Assembly (NCBI GenBank): GCA_049999765.1
Contig: JBNGIQ010009479.1
Location: 92,427-150,489 of the forward strand
Source: Phaeoceros laevis
Lineage: Eukaryota; Anthocerotophyta; Anthocerotopsida; Notothyladales
Direction: 5' to 3'
DNA length: 58,063 nucleotides
The translations under genes and the position numbers were made by a program. The notes below the pieces were generated by a model. It did not search any database, was not told where the DNA came from, and saw only the letters and a program-made list of their open reading frames with translations. Shown here in pieces: positions 41,250-51,587 of the stretch. The first letter of the stretch is position 1, and each line of letters begins with the position of its first letter.

Positions 41250-41761
41250 CAGATTTGCAGAAGCGAGCGACACTGTTCAAGCGCATCATGCCAATTGCCA
41301 TGGAGAACTTGGCCAGTGCACAACATCGTAATCAGCTTCGGTATGCTCACACTCGGAGTGGAACTTGGAAGCCCAAGGTTTGCAGGTTTGAAGTGGGGAT
41401 TTCGTTATCTTAAACGACGCCCCAAGGATACACTGGATGTTCCCACGAGCAGGGTTATCTTCGGATTGTGGCGGTTCAAACAAATGGCATTCTGAAGTTG
41501 GAGGGTTCGGATGGGCGCCGTTGGAAGGAGCATTTGAAGCATTGTGCTCCTTGCCATCTACCTCATCTTGACCTAGCTTTGAAGCCTACCACCTGGACCC
41601 CTCCCAAGGACTTCGAGTGTCATATTTGTGGGAGAATTGATGATGAAGACTCCCTTCTTATGTGTGACCGGTGCAACAGGGGTTGTCATATGTTTTGCCT
41701 AACCCCTGTTATGGAGGAAGTACCGGATGGTGAATGGTTTTGTCCCAAGTGTACTAAGTGA
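41250..41761 (+). pseudogene. Integrase C-terminal region and PHD finger, gypsy element 2
   Basis: After the TAG the sequence resumes with KRATLFKRIMPIAMEN and FEVGDFVYLKRR, the SH3-like C-terminal region, spread over two frames. The last frame (41468-41761) contains HLKHCAPCHLPHLD and then a complete PHD finger: CHIC, 11 residues, CDRC, 4 residues, H-x2-C (HMFC), 14 residues, CPKC, with WF before the last pair. All eight zinc ligands are present. The finger is the extreme C-terminus of Pol, where chromoviruses have a chromodomain. Reading of histone H3 is the known role of many PHD fingers, and use in target choice is inference. Confidence 0.9.
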
Positions 41762-41825
41762 GTACGGGGACCGCGCAGTTGAAGTCAGAGTGCAGACTGA
41801 CCCTCTACCAGATGCTCAATCTGCA

Positions 41826-41835
41826 GGGGGGGAAG
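41826..41835 (+). promoter_or_regulatory. Polypurine tract
   Basis: GGGGGGGAAG lies 65 bp after the Pol stop. It would prime plus-strand synthesis. The LTR terminus TGTC is not adjacent but 127 bp further on, because an extra copy of the LTR 3' end intervenes. Confidence 0.6.
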
Positions 41836-41959
41836 CGAGTGACTCCAAAGTCGCTTCACTGAGCACAGTGTGAGTGTGAGTGTGTTAGTGGGAGCCCAGC
41901 GGGTCTCCCACTAGTGTGAACAATAACAGGTCCTGCTCAATGACAGACACCGCGCGACA
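41833..41959 (+). repeat. Extra copy of the LTR 3' end before the 3' LTR, element 2
   Basis: These 127 bp match 42311-42431 at nearly every position, apart from one 6-bp GAGTGT repeat unit and a few substitutions. Both copies begin AAGCGAGTGACTCC and end in GCGACA. The copy is followed by GC and then the LTR start TGTC at 41962. The same layout occurs in element 1 at 2710-2871. Confidence 0.9.
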
Positions 41960-41961
41960 GC

Positions 41962-42431
41962 TGTCATGCCGCAGCAGGACCTGGTGTGATTGAGGTAATG
42001 AAATGCAGGTTTAGACCACAGCTTGGAAGTTAGGGTTTAGTAATGAACTCAGGTTATGACCTGAAGGTAAACCCAAAGGATATCCCTTTGGGTTTACCAA
42101 TGAACTGTGGTTAGTTTTCAGGTTAAACTTAGGGTTAGGTCAGGATGACTTGTAATCTACAACGGACCACCTGATTGGTCCGCCTGCAGTATTTAAGAAG
42201 CAAGCAACAGAGCCCAGATGGACTCTGTTGTCTTGGGCAAGCAGTAAAGCTGGCTGTTGTGTGACATGTCTCAAGCCAACATCCCTCTACACCTCTCTCT
42301 CTTTCTTTTCAAGCGAGTGACTCCAAAATCGCTTCACTGAGCACAGTGTGAGTGTGTTAGTGGGAGCCCGGCGGGTCTCCCACTAGTGTGGACAACAACA
42401 GGTCCTGCTCAATGACAGACACCACGCGACA
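41962..42431 (+). repeat. 3' LTR of gypsy element 2
   Basis: A 470-bp segment from TGTC (41962) to GACA (42428-42431), with inverted TG...CA termini. TATTTAAG at 42190-42197 is a likely TATA box, which would place the RNA start near 42220. A perfect 14-bp hairpin lies in the U3 part at 42066-42098. No partner LTR was recognised upstream of the element. Confidence 0.8.
42066..42098 (+). repeat. Perfect 14-bp hairpin in the LTR U3
   Basis: GGTAAACCCAAAGG (42066-42079), a 5-nt loop ATATC, and CCTTTGGGTTTACC (42085-42098). A smaller inverted pair, CAGGT-TATG-ACCTG, lies just upstream at about 42050-42063. It may be a protein-binding palindrome upstream of the TATA box. Confidence 0.75.
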
Positions 42432-43566
42432 CAGGCTTGATGAGTTTTTCGATATAGCGCGGCCCGGCACTCGGGGATGAGTTCCGCACCTCATCCTTTG
42501 CAAACTGTTTAGCAGCCTTCATGATCATTTCCCTGATGTAAATGAAGGTAATCTGGGCTTTAACAAGCTCTCTGTTTGATTGCAACGTGAGGAACACCAA
42601 GAATGCACTCCATTGCAATTCAAGGGTGGGTTCGTCAGCAAAAAATAGGTCCAGATTGTTTGCCATGTAGTAGACCATGTGGTCGAACCATAGCACCCCG
42701 GCGTTACACTTGCCCTTCTTGCCCTTGGGCGCGGCATTATGCTCACAGGCGCACTTCACAAATGGTCGATTCCAGTTCCAGAATTCCTTCACGTGTCTTT
42801 CTGGCTCCTTACGTTTGTGTTTAGTCTGCAGGTGGCCTTTGCATCTGCCAGTCATGGGCTGGTCATAAATGCAGTTGATGTCGAACATGGACATTTCAAG
42901 CCCTCCTCCCATGTGCATAGGGTTAGCTATGCAGAGGTTGTCATTCAGAGCTCTGTCCCGACAAGCAATGACCTCGACCTCAGAGAGGTGGCCTAGCCGC
43001 TGCCAAGTTTCTACGCTCATGGGAGCCAACAAGTTGACATTGCAGCCAGCCCAAATGCGGTGATTCCACTTGCCTACATCCGTTTCGATGTCGCGTGGGG
43101 CGTACGACGGGACCGGGCATTGCTCCTGCAGGTGAGCTTTGTTGTTTTTGTGCGAAGTCCTGCTGAGGATGTTCTTCATGCCTTCTGACGAGCAGCACCT
43201 TTTGTTTGCCAGAGGGTGCTCAAAAGTTCCTTCCTCCTTGAAGCAGGGTGTCTCCGTGTGGGTGTCCAGCGAAAGGCTAAACGCCCTAGCCAAGAGCTCC
43301 TTGAGTTTCGCAGCTTCCTCAGTGCCAGCTTCGTCATCGATGACGAATTGGGGTAGTAGGCTATGGACCTTGCGAAGCTTTTCAAGTCTAGCAGCTAGGT
43401 CCTCCAGGCAAGTGCCAGCAAGTTTTACCCAATCATCGAAGGCTAGGAGATCAATCAGCATCGGAGGAGTGCCATCCGAGTTTGCATTTTCAGCAGCTTG
43501 ACTGTCCAGCTCGATCACAAGCATATGGAACTCTGGGCAGTCGATAGTTGCGATACTATCTGGCAA
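42432..43566 (-). pseudogene. Unknown 378-codon ORF cut by the gypsy LTR
   Basis: An open frame from 43566 leftward reaches the LTR border at 42431. Its last few apparent codons (RGVCH) lie inside the LTR, so the original protein was longer. Features include an acidic, Leu-rich N-terminal half (LEDLAARLEKLRKVHSLLP), WNHRIWAGCNVNLLAPMSVE, a Cys/His-containing region (CIYDQPMTGRCKGH, FVKCACEHNAAPKGKKGKC) and a helical, hydrophobic C-terminal part (LQWSAFLVFLTLQSNREL). I recognise no family. It could be a host gene or an ORF of a large DNA transposon. No premature stop is present in what remains. Confidence 0.5.
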
Positions 43567-44397
43567 GCTGGAGAAGGAATGGGACCTCCTTCGAACCCCG
43601 AATAGCCCAAAGCTTTGAGGTCGTCATGCCAAGTGCTGTCTTCCTGGCAGGTCCAAAGCAAACGCATTAGCTTTGTGCTCAAACGTGAACAGGAAAGGTA
43701 GTGAACAAACTACCTTCAAGACATTTCAGCGTGTTCCTGGTACATACATACATAAGTTCAAACAAAGAAATGTATAGTATGCTACATTGCCCTTTGAAAA
43801 AGGGTCATGACATGGCCTGAACAGGCTAGGACGTTTCGAGGCCTGCAGAAAGGTGACTTTGACCTTGTTTGGTTGCAGCTAATAGAATAGGGCTATTAAA
43901 AGCATAACGTAGGTATCTGTCATGTGTAAGAGGTTGCAGACATCGTGAATTCAAGGCGGTGGCAAGGTATCATCCTTGTATGTGGCATTGTGAACGAAAT
44001 TGCTTACAAGGTATGCAGCAATAAGGTTCAGGTGCCCAAGGTATGAAACGAAAACGTGGTGTGCGGACTGCAAACGGTAACTGGAGGACAAGTGCCAAAA
44101 GTTTTTTCCTAAACTGAACTTTTACTGAAATGAGCTTGTCTTTTGAAAGCCAAAAGAGTAGGCAGGCGACGATAACATGTGTACTTGTTAGGCGTAAGGG
44201 CTGCAGCAAAACTGGAACAATCCAAGTTGTTGCAAGACCAGGCCTATTTGGTATATAAGGTAACTATAGTCCAAATTTGCATAGCAATTAGGAAGGCATG
44301 AAAACTAACATGTGTACATGGCAGACTGCTGGGACGAAGCTAACCAAACCCTCCCAACAGCACCAAAACCGTCAAGCAGGCATTTGCTGGGTGAGAG

Positions 44398-44470
44398 CAA
44401 ATCTCCAGCCCCCCTTCATCAGTACCAAAGGGCTATCACTGACCAGGTTTCTAGCAGCTGTGTTGGTAGA
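44398..44470. repeat. Short dispersed repeat related to 21208-21275
   Basis: CAAATCTCCA, TTCATCAGT, TGACCA and TTTCTAG appear in the same order and spacing in both places, with scattered mismatches. The unit is about 65-70 bp. Its origin is unknown. The 21208 copy is directly followed by the second dispersed repeat at 21277. Confidence 0.5.
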
Positions 44471-44691
44471 CCTGGTTCCTGCTTGACAGCTGTACTTCTA
44501 CAAGTCAAAAGATGAAGCAGGCAAGTTTCAGTAGGGAAGCATATGCGTCGATTGGTGTCTGAGGCAACTAGTGCCAAAGACCACACTTGTCCTTGGTTCC
44601 AGGGACAACTTGTGTCCAGGGAGACATAGGAAACGCTTGCAAAGGAAATTTCCAGAGCAGAGAGTCATATGTGCATTCCGCAGTCCATTCC

Positions 44692-44791
44692 NNNNNNNNN
44701 NNNNNNNNNNNNNNNNNNNNNNNNNNNNNNNNNNNNNNNNNNNNNNNNNNNNNNNNNNNNNNNNNNNNNNNNNNNNNNNNNNNNNNNNNNN
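44692..44791. other. Assembly gap (100 N)
   Basis: One hundred N. This is a standard placeholder for a scaffold gap of unknown length. Confidence 0.97.
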
Positions 44792-45210
44792 GTTCAGGCC
44801 TACAATCCTTGCAACAATCGAGAGGAAGTTAGTAACAAGCGTATGTTTGATGCAGGGAAGCAACAGAAGCAAATGTGTATCAAAGCAAGCAGTACAAGAC
44901 GAAATGATTTCAAGGAATGCTGAGAGCGAAGTCACAGAATAGATTGAAACTTTTTTAACATCAAATGAGATGGCTACAAGGTATGACAAGGGAACCTGTT
45001 GGGTCATCGTGACCACTGCTGAAAACCTGTCTACTCTCAAAACCTCACAGTGTCGTTGTGTGGACAGCAAGACAAAGCTTGAAGGAGCTAAGCTATCAGG
45101 TAATGGGATCTTCAGATGAGAAAAAGCAGCGGAATTGGTTTGAGACCAAGTGGTGAGGCAGCATAGGAAAATAGTAAATGGCTTTGCATTTATTATTTAA
45201 GTAGCCAGAA

Positions 45211-45220
45211 NNNNNNNNNN
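45211..45220. other. Assembly gap (10 N)
   Basis: Ten N, as at 11172 and 12927. Confidence 0.97.
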
Positions 45221-47295
45221 ATGTGACTTCTTGGCACCGCCATGCCTACTCCGTTATTATTCTACTCTTTCCTCTCCATCGCTCTCTCACGATCAGCCTG
45301 GGTTTCCTTTACAGCAAAGCAGGGGGAAGAGAGCAATAGGGCAGTTGGGCAGCGGGAGCAGAACTAGGAATGGAGAGCAGGGGAGCAGCTGGCTCGGGAA
45401 GATGAGCAGCGAAAAACGAAAAGAGTGATAGCTGCAGACTGGGAGTAGGGTATGTTAAATAGAGTCTGGGGGAGAGTGAGCGGGAAATGCTAGACCTGGG
45501 GTGCCAGCAAAGAGTTAGATAGCCTTCTCCCTCATCATAAATGAAGGCCGTCAAAAACGGGCTGCAGGAATCGATATTTTGAGCATGGCAGTTTGGCAAT
45601 TGCACTTTACCTCTGTGTGGACAAGTGGGTGCTGTGATGCACAAGACCCGAGAGTGCCAGGTTTCATGTGTGCTTGCCTAAACTTTGCAATTAGTCGTGT
45701 AGCAGAAGGTACCACGTCATGTGCTCTTGAGGACTAGCCGGAAGTTATCCATCCCTTGCACAACCGTGTGGCAAACGCAGATTACAGTAAGTACCTGGTC
45801 AACATCCTACAGAGTAGAAAATAGAATGCATCTTAAAGGCAGTGGGTCAGGGGGTGACAGGAGATTACCAGGAAGCACACAACTACCGTTAAAGCACCTG
45901 ATGTGTTACCAATTCATTGCGTAGACCGAGGCCGTCAAGGAGAAAAAGCAAGTTCGGCTCACTGTGCCATGTAGATTTAGAATCGCCATGTCTGTCAATT
46001 CATAATAAGGACGCCGGCAGTGCACTAGAAATAGCAAGGCCACTAGTGGTGTCGAGATACCGTGCTAGGGCATATAGCTGAATAATGCAGGCTTTGCCGG
46101 GACTGTGTCATCATATGACTTGTGTGAGACATGTAGAGTAACATGTGCAGCTGATCCTGTACTCAAAAAAACCCGTATACTGGACGGCTTTCTTAATGTT
46201 TAGGCAAACATACTGAGAAGTCCAAGTATAGAGCCTTAGTACGCCGTAGTAATCTGTATGTCATGCTGATTTGTATGGCCTGTCTATAGCCAGATAACGT
46301 CAAAAAATGCTGTAAGGTAACAGCTTAGGACCTGAAAACGCACTCAGCCAAAGCCATGAGTACCGACTAGTCAAGACTAGTATAGGAAGGCTCGTGAGTA
46401 AGTAAAAAGCGAAAACATAACAGAAAAATAGCTAGATTCGATTTTCACACAAAATTTTGCAGAGTGCACGAGGCATTCATACAAAAGAGGACACACATGC
46501 ACACCCAGGAACACCGGGTGTGTGTGTGTGTGTTTGTGACATGCTCTCTCTATGTGTTGTAAGAGCGATGTGTTTGTGCGTTTGTCCGTGACATGCTCTC
46601 ACCTTGCGTGAGCGCGTGCGCGAGAGGGAGCGCGACCGCGCGCGCGCAGGGTAAAATAAAGGCAATCCTGGGAGTTGAACCACAAACCCGCCCTTCCCAC
46701 TCGAAGAACCCAACCACATGCCCTACTCCATTACATGAAATTTTATGGTTTAAATTGTTTATATCTCCTTAATTCTAAGGGACGGGTGGAGGGACGGGTG
46801 ATTGCCGTCGATGTCGACGGGTTCTACACTAGTATTATATATAATGGGTTACATGTTTGAAGGGTTTGTATGTGTATTGTGCCTCCAAGTTCAAATGATG
46901 GTTTGGCTACACTATTGTGTGTACCAACTTCAAGTATGAACAACAACACACAACTTGCTCATTTAGCTTATGCAATACATATAATATCCAATAAGGTAAA
47001 TATATCTATGGGTTCTTTAGTGTAGAAAATGACATATTGATATCCTTTTTAACATGTGCATACTAATAATCTTACTAATAAAGTACGTACTTACTATATA
47101 GGGGACGTACATGTAATGTTAATTGTATAAACATGATTAAATTGGTATTCTATCCATTGAACCGTTTCATGTTCAATATAGGATAAGGCTAATGATTTGC
47201 TATATCCATTGCCCCTTTCATATTCTTAAAAGAAAGGTTCGTATTTGTGGGAGATTCCCTCCTAGGCGTCTCTAAGAGGAAGTGATGCTAAATAT

Positions 47296-47372
47296 GAGTC
47301 CAAATCCCCACGCTTAGCTTGAGTCCAAATCCCCACACTTCGTACTTGAGTCCAAATTCCCACTCTTAGCTA
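47296..47372. repeat. Three tandem GAGTCCAAATYCCCAC units upstream of the clathrin-assembly gene
   Basis: Three imperfect units of 25-29 bp begin near 47296, 47321 and 47350. They lie 320-400 bp upstream of the start codon at 47696 and could be promoter elements. No known factor site is assigned. Confidence 0.65.
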
Positions 47373-47695
47373 ACCTGATTGAGCTTCACACATCGACTAA
47401 TAAATGGTTAACATGGCCTGGTGTTACCCTGCCACAAGCTGAGTCAGCGTTTCAACTGGTGGAGGCAAGGCGCCTAACAGCTTTGTGTAAATTTCACATT
47501 GTCGCTGTCCTCCTCGCTACCTTCGTCCCTGTCCGCATGTCCCGCTGGTAGCGAGGCGTGTTTGCGGCTTAGCTGCTGGTCCTCCGGCTCGCACGCTCGC
47601 ATGCATCTTCCCATGGCAGTACGTTAGGGCTGGCTACCGTACCTGTCGCGTGATCAATCGTCCCATCCGCCGGCTGTGCCATCCCCTGCACCGTG

Positions 47696-50600
47696 ATGGC
47701 AGGTGGATCGACTGAGCAGAGTTTGCGCAAAGTCCTAGGGGCTCTGAAGGACTCCACCACTGTCGGCTTCGCCAAAGTTAACAGCGACTATAAGGTTGGA
47801 TCCGGGGCTTGCCTGGCCTCGTATCGCTCTCGCCTACCCCAATTCCGTCCCTGGCTTGCTTGCTCAACCCTAGTGGTTGCGGGGGATGCACTTGTGCTGC
47901 TAGTAAATGCACAGTCTAGCTGCAATGATCTTGTCGTAGTTGCTTCCTCAACTGTGTTGAATGAATGCCTTCATCTGCTGGTCCTCAGATCGGATCCAGG
48001 CTCCCAGAGCTGTCCTAGAAGCTCTTGTGTTCCACGGTGTCTGAATCGGTTCGAGTGTTCGCAGGATCTGGATATAGCAGTAGTGAAGGCAACGAATCAT
48101 GTGGAGTGCCCCCCGAAGGAGAAGCACGTTCGAAGTACTTCTTTTAAACCAAGCTGCTCTTTTTTCCCATTGTCAGCCACTTTGTCGAGCTTTCGGTTGA
48201 TTCGACGCTTTTATCTACTTAATTGGTACTCTAGAATGGAGTGTTCAAGTTGAAACCGCTACTGGCTGTCAGTGTTCTCTTTGATATCCTTCCAAGACGG
48301 CAACATTGTCTGGACCTTGTTATGTATTAAATAAGCAACTAATGTTCCTAATACTTTCCTGGCAGCAATATTTGCAGCTACATCAGCGTCCAGACCGCGA
48401 GCTGATGTAGCTTACTGCATACATGCTCTAGCAAAACGAATAGCGAAAACTCACACTTGGAGTGTAAGCACTAACTTTGGTCCCTTGGATTGGGCATCGG
48501 AATGCCGTTGGTGGGCCACTGACACAGTTTTGGACGTCGAGTTGTTTGTCGTACGAGATAAGATCCTTCCACTCACTGTACTTAAGTTCTTCAGTCTGCT
48601 GCTTAGTACCTGGGTCATTTTGCGGCATTGCAGGTTGCCTTGAAGGCCATGATGGTCATCCACCGCACATTACGAGAAGGGGATCCAACTTTTCGTGAAG
48701 AACTTATCAATTATTCCCGTAACAGGGGACATGTTCTTAACCTATCCAATTTCAAGGATGACTCAAGTCCGAATGGTACAAATTGTACCATGTATGTGTT
48801 GCTGTGAGTTTGTGGTTTGCAGGACTATTGAATCTCAGGGTGTTCATGCCGGTTGCTTGATGTAACAGCCTGGGATTATTCTGCATGGGTCCGAACTTAC
48901 GCCCTATTTCTCGAGGAGCGTTTGGAGTGCTTCCGGGTGCTGAAGTATGATGTTGAGTCTGAACGTTCATCGGTGAGGCCTGCAGGATGTAACTTCATTA
49001 TGTTTGTTTGGCTCAATCTTGTTTTGATGGTCCAACCATTGAAGTCTTGTCTTGTATTCTGATCAGGGGCACAGTAAGACAAGAGATCTTGACACTGTGG
49101 ACCTACTGGAGCACTTACCTGCACTGCAACAGCTCCTTTATCGACTTATTGGTTGTCAGGTGATTCTGTGCTACGAACCTATTTTGGTGCAAGCGGGTGC
49201 CCATTTTGGCAGCCTTGTTCATGACCTGGATGGATGGATGGGCAAATTTGCAGCTTCTAAAATACTTCGTTGAATGTGTCGTGCAGCCAGAAGGAGCAGC
49301 GGTGAGCAATTTTGTTATTCAGGCTGCACTAGGTTTGGTGGGTAAATTCACATTGACTACCTGTCCCATGTTGTCATGGCTGTCAACTCCCACCTCTGCC
49401 ATTTGATTTCCCCTGGAGTTATGTTTTCTACCTACGCTTTTGTTCTTTTGATCTGTCTGTCTGGCTATGTGCACTATCCTGGGTACGATTATCTGTCACA
49501 TGTCGGTCCAGCATTTAATGCTTTGATAACGTGACTAAGATTATGTGGCTGTTTCAGGTTCTGAAAGAAAGCTTTAAGCTGTATCGTGCAATCAATGATG
49601 GTATCATCAACTTGGTCGATAAGGTCTGAGCCACTTGTCTAGTCCCTTCACATGTGTTTTTTATTGTGGTACTACTGTTTGGTTGAGACAAGTGGAATTG
49701 TCTGCCCAAATTTATGCAGTTCTTTGAGATGCAACGGCATGATGCAAACAAGGCATTGGACATCTACAAACGTGCTGGGCAGCAGGTGTGCATGTTCCTG
49801 AGAAGCGCACCCATTGGCATGTAAACCCATTACTCACAAATTTGCATGAGTTTGACCAGTTGTACTCGCTCTTGTGCAGGCAGAAAAGCTCTCTGAGTTC
49901 TATGAGGTGTGCAAGGGCTTGGATCTTGCACGTAGCTTCCAATTCCCTACCCTTGAGCAGGTTTGCTTCGTTTTAACGTTTGCTCGAAGATAGTATTAAA
50001 ATTTCAAAGTTCTAAGCAGCCAACTGATCAAGGCGCATATAACGACTAACATGGTTACATACTGCTTGTACTTCATTCTTTTCCAATGTTTGACAGCCTC
50101 CACAATCATTTCTCTCAACGATGGAAGAGTATGTGAAAGATGCTCCACGAGTTGCTCCCAGTTTGAGGGATGCTAGTGTATGTTTCCTTGCCAGACATCT
50201 ATTTCTTTGATAGCTTGGAAGTAGCACAGCAGTTTGCTCAAGTGCTATGCAAGTGCATGCTTTCTCAGTAGATCTGCAAGAGGTTTGCTTAAGTTGCATT
50301 CGCCTGCTGGACTGGAATCCACTTTTGTTCATGTACAGGAGTACAATGAGGACCGCACCACTAGCACTCGATCTCGACGTGCCCAATCCCCTGACTATCA
50401 TGATGTTGCGGATCACCGTGATGCCTCACCTTCTCGTGGTCCATCTAAGGATATCCATTTCCCAACTTATGATGAAAGCAGTGATCTTTTGGTAGGTTTT
50501 TTTTTTGCGTAAATCTTTTGGTAGGTTAGGACTACATGATTTTCAGTTTTGTCTCCCTAATTCTGAAGGATTTGAGCATGACCTTGTATTTAAATAATTC

Positions 50601-51587
50601 ATGCTAAGTGCGTTTGTGGTTATTTGGGTGCTTCGTCCACGTAGGGATTGAATGATGCTGCACTTTCTGACCCTTCAGCTTTGGAGGATAGTAATGCTTT
50701 GGCTCTTGCCATCGTGCCATCAGGTGAGTGTTTTCAAGTTTTATTTTTTGAGCGTTTTGCTTTGTGGTGTAACCATCACAAACCCTTAAGTCATTTTTAT
50801 AGTGCTGGTCACAATGTTCTGAAACCATGCAGGACCTACATCCAATGGATCTGGAGGTCATGAGGCTAATGGGGGAGTTGACTTTGGTCAAGGTGCCACA
50901 GGATGGGAGCTTGCACTTGTCACAAACCCCAGCAGAAATGGAAGTGCAGTGAGCAGTAATAAACTGGTTTGTCAATGCCTGGATGTAACCCCCATGCGAT
51001 TTCCTTCCAAAACAACAAGCTTGTCGTTCATCAACAGTGAACAGGGGTGCATGGAATAAGTTCGTTGGCCCTTTTTTGTGTAGTCAATAGGTTTTGCATT
51101 TCCCTCGTAAATGGCTGTGCTACATGGAACATGTAACTAACGAGATGTATTACTTGTTTTCACTTCCCTGCAGGCTGGAGGGTTAGACAAGCTGACATTG
51201 GATAGTTTATATGATGATGCCTATCGACGGTCTACACCACCTAGCAATTATAATGGCAGTACACCTGCACAGAATCCCTTTCAGTCAGCCCCCTTGCAGC
51301 AAGGGGCTGCAGATCCATTTCAGGCTTCTGGCAAGTACGCTCCACCTCCTAATGTGCAAATGGCAGCAATGGCGCACCAACAAGCTATTCTAATGCAGCA
51401 GCAGGTCTTGGGGCAGCAGCAGTTTATGGGGGTTGGACCTCAGCCTGTAGCAAATCCTTTCGCAAGTCCATTCAGTATGCCATACCAGTACCCAGCTGGG
51501 GTCCCACCTCAGGGGCTTCCACACGCTCATCAACAGGTTCATCAACAATACCAGAACAACCCTTTTGGAAACCCAGGGTTGCTCTGA
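47696..51587 (+). CDS. Clathrin-assembly protein, AP180/CALM family (ANTH domain), 15 exons
   Basis: I could splice a 576-residue protein with all phases matching. Coding exons: 47696-47794, 48065-48134, 48366-48463, 48634-48775, 48869-48972, 49067-49159, 49287-49337, 49558-49623, 49720-49785, 49880-49960, 50097-50177, 50339-50491, 50645-50723, 50833-50966, 51174-51587. All introns are GT-AG. The N-terminal ANTH domain binds PI(4,5)P2. The K-x9-K-x-K-H lipid motif is residues 41-54, and [11 protein letters not shown] and [20 protein letters not shown] are family signatures. The C-terminal tail is disordered, Gln- and Pro-rich, with NPF motifs at 473, 533 and 568 and DPF at 486, which recruit EH-domain and adaptor proteins. 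It would drive clathrin-coated vesicle formation. The start is the ATG giving [20 protein letters not shown], as in plant homologues. No premature stop is present. Confidence 0.96.
50484..50527 (-). mobile_element. Ultra-short insertion with 15-bp duplication at the exon 12 donor
   Basis: The 15-mer ATCTTTTGGTAGGTT occurs at 50484-50498 and 50513-50527. Between them are 14 bases, T8 followed by GCGTAA, which read on the minus strand as TTACGC plus A8. This matches the layout at 14350-14398. It duplicates the 5' splice site of exon 12. Use of the second copy would add 29 nt and shift the frame. Confidence 0.6.

Larger units (their letters stand above)
34282..42431 (+). mobile_element. Ty3/gypsy retrotransposon with DNA methyltransferase and PHD finger (element 2)
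   Basis: Order on the plus strand: leader ORF, gag with two zinc knuckles, a small ORF, protease, DNMT3-like cytosine methyltransferase, RT, RNase H, integrase, PHD finger, polypurine tract, extra copy of the LTR 3' end, and 3' LTR. RT before integrase defines Ty3/gypsy. The left boundary is uncertain because no 5' LTR or primer site was recognised. The Pol part carries several nonsense codons and at least four frameshifts, so this copy is inactive. The right LTR end at 42431 falls inside an unrelated minus-strand ORF. Confidence 0.9.
43567..47695. other. Long stretch without recognisable gene
   Basis: No conserved protein, tRNA or rRNA is seen. It includes two N gaps (44692-44791 and 45211-45220), a short dispersed repeat at 44398-44470, a TG microsatellite at about 46517-46533, a GCGCGC-rich patch near 46610-46650 and three tandem GAGTCCAAATYCCCAC units at 47296-47372. 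The right-hand 400 bp should contain the promoter and 5' untranslated region of the clathrin-assembly gene. Confidence 0.5.

Noticed and set aside
44571-45070. ORFs spanning the 100-N gap
   Set aside because: A third of each translation is unknown sequence, so the frames are meaningless.
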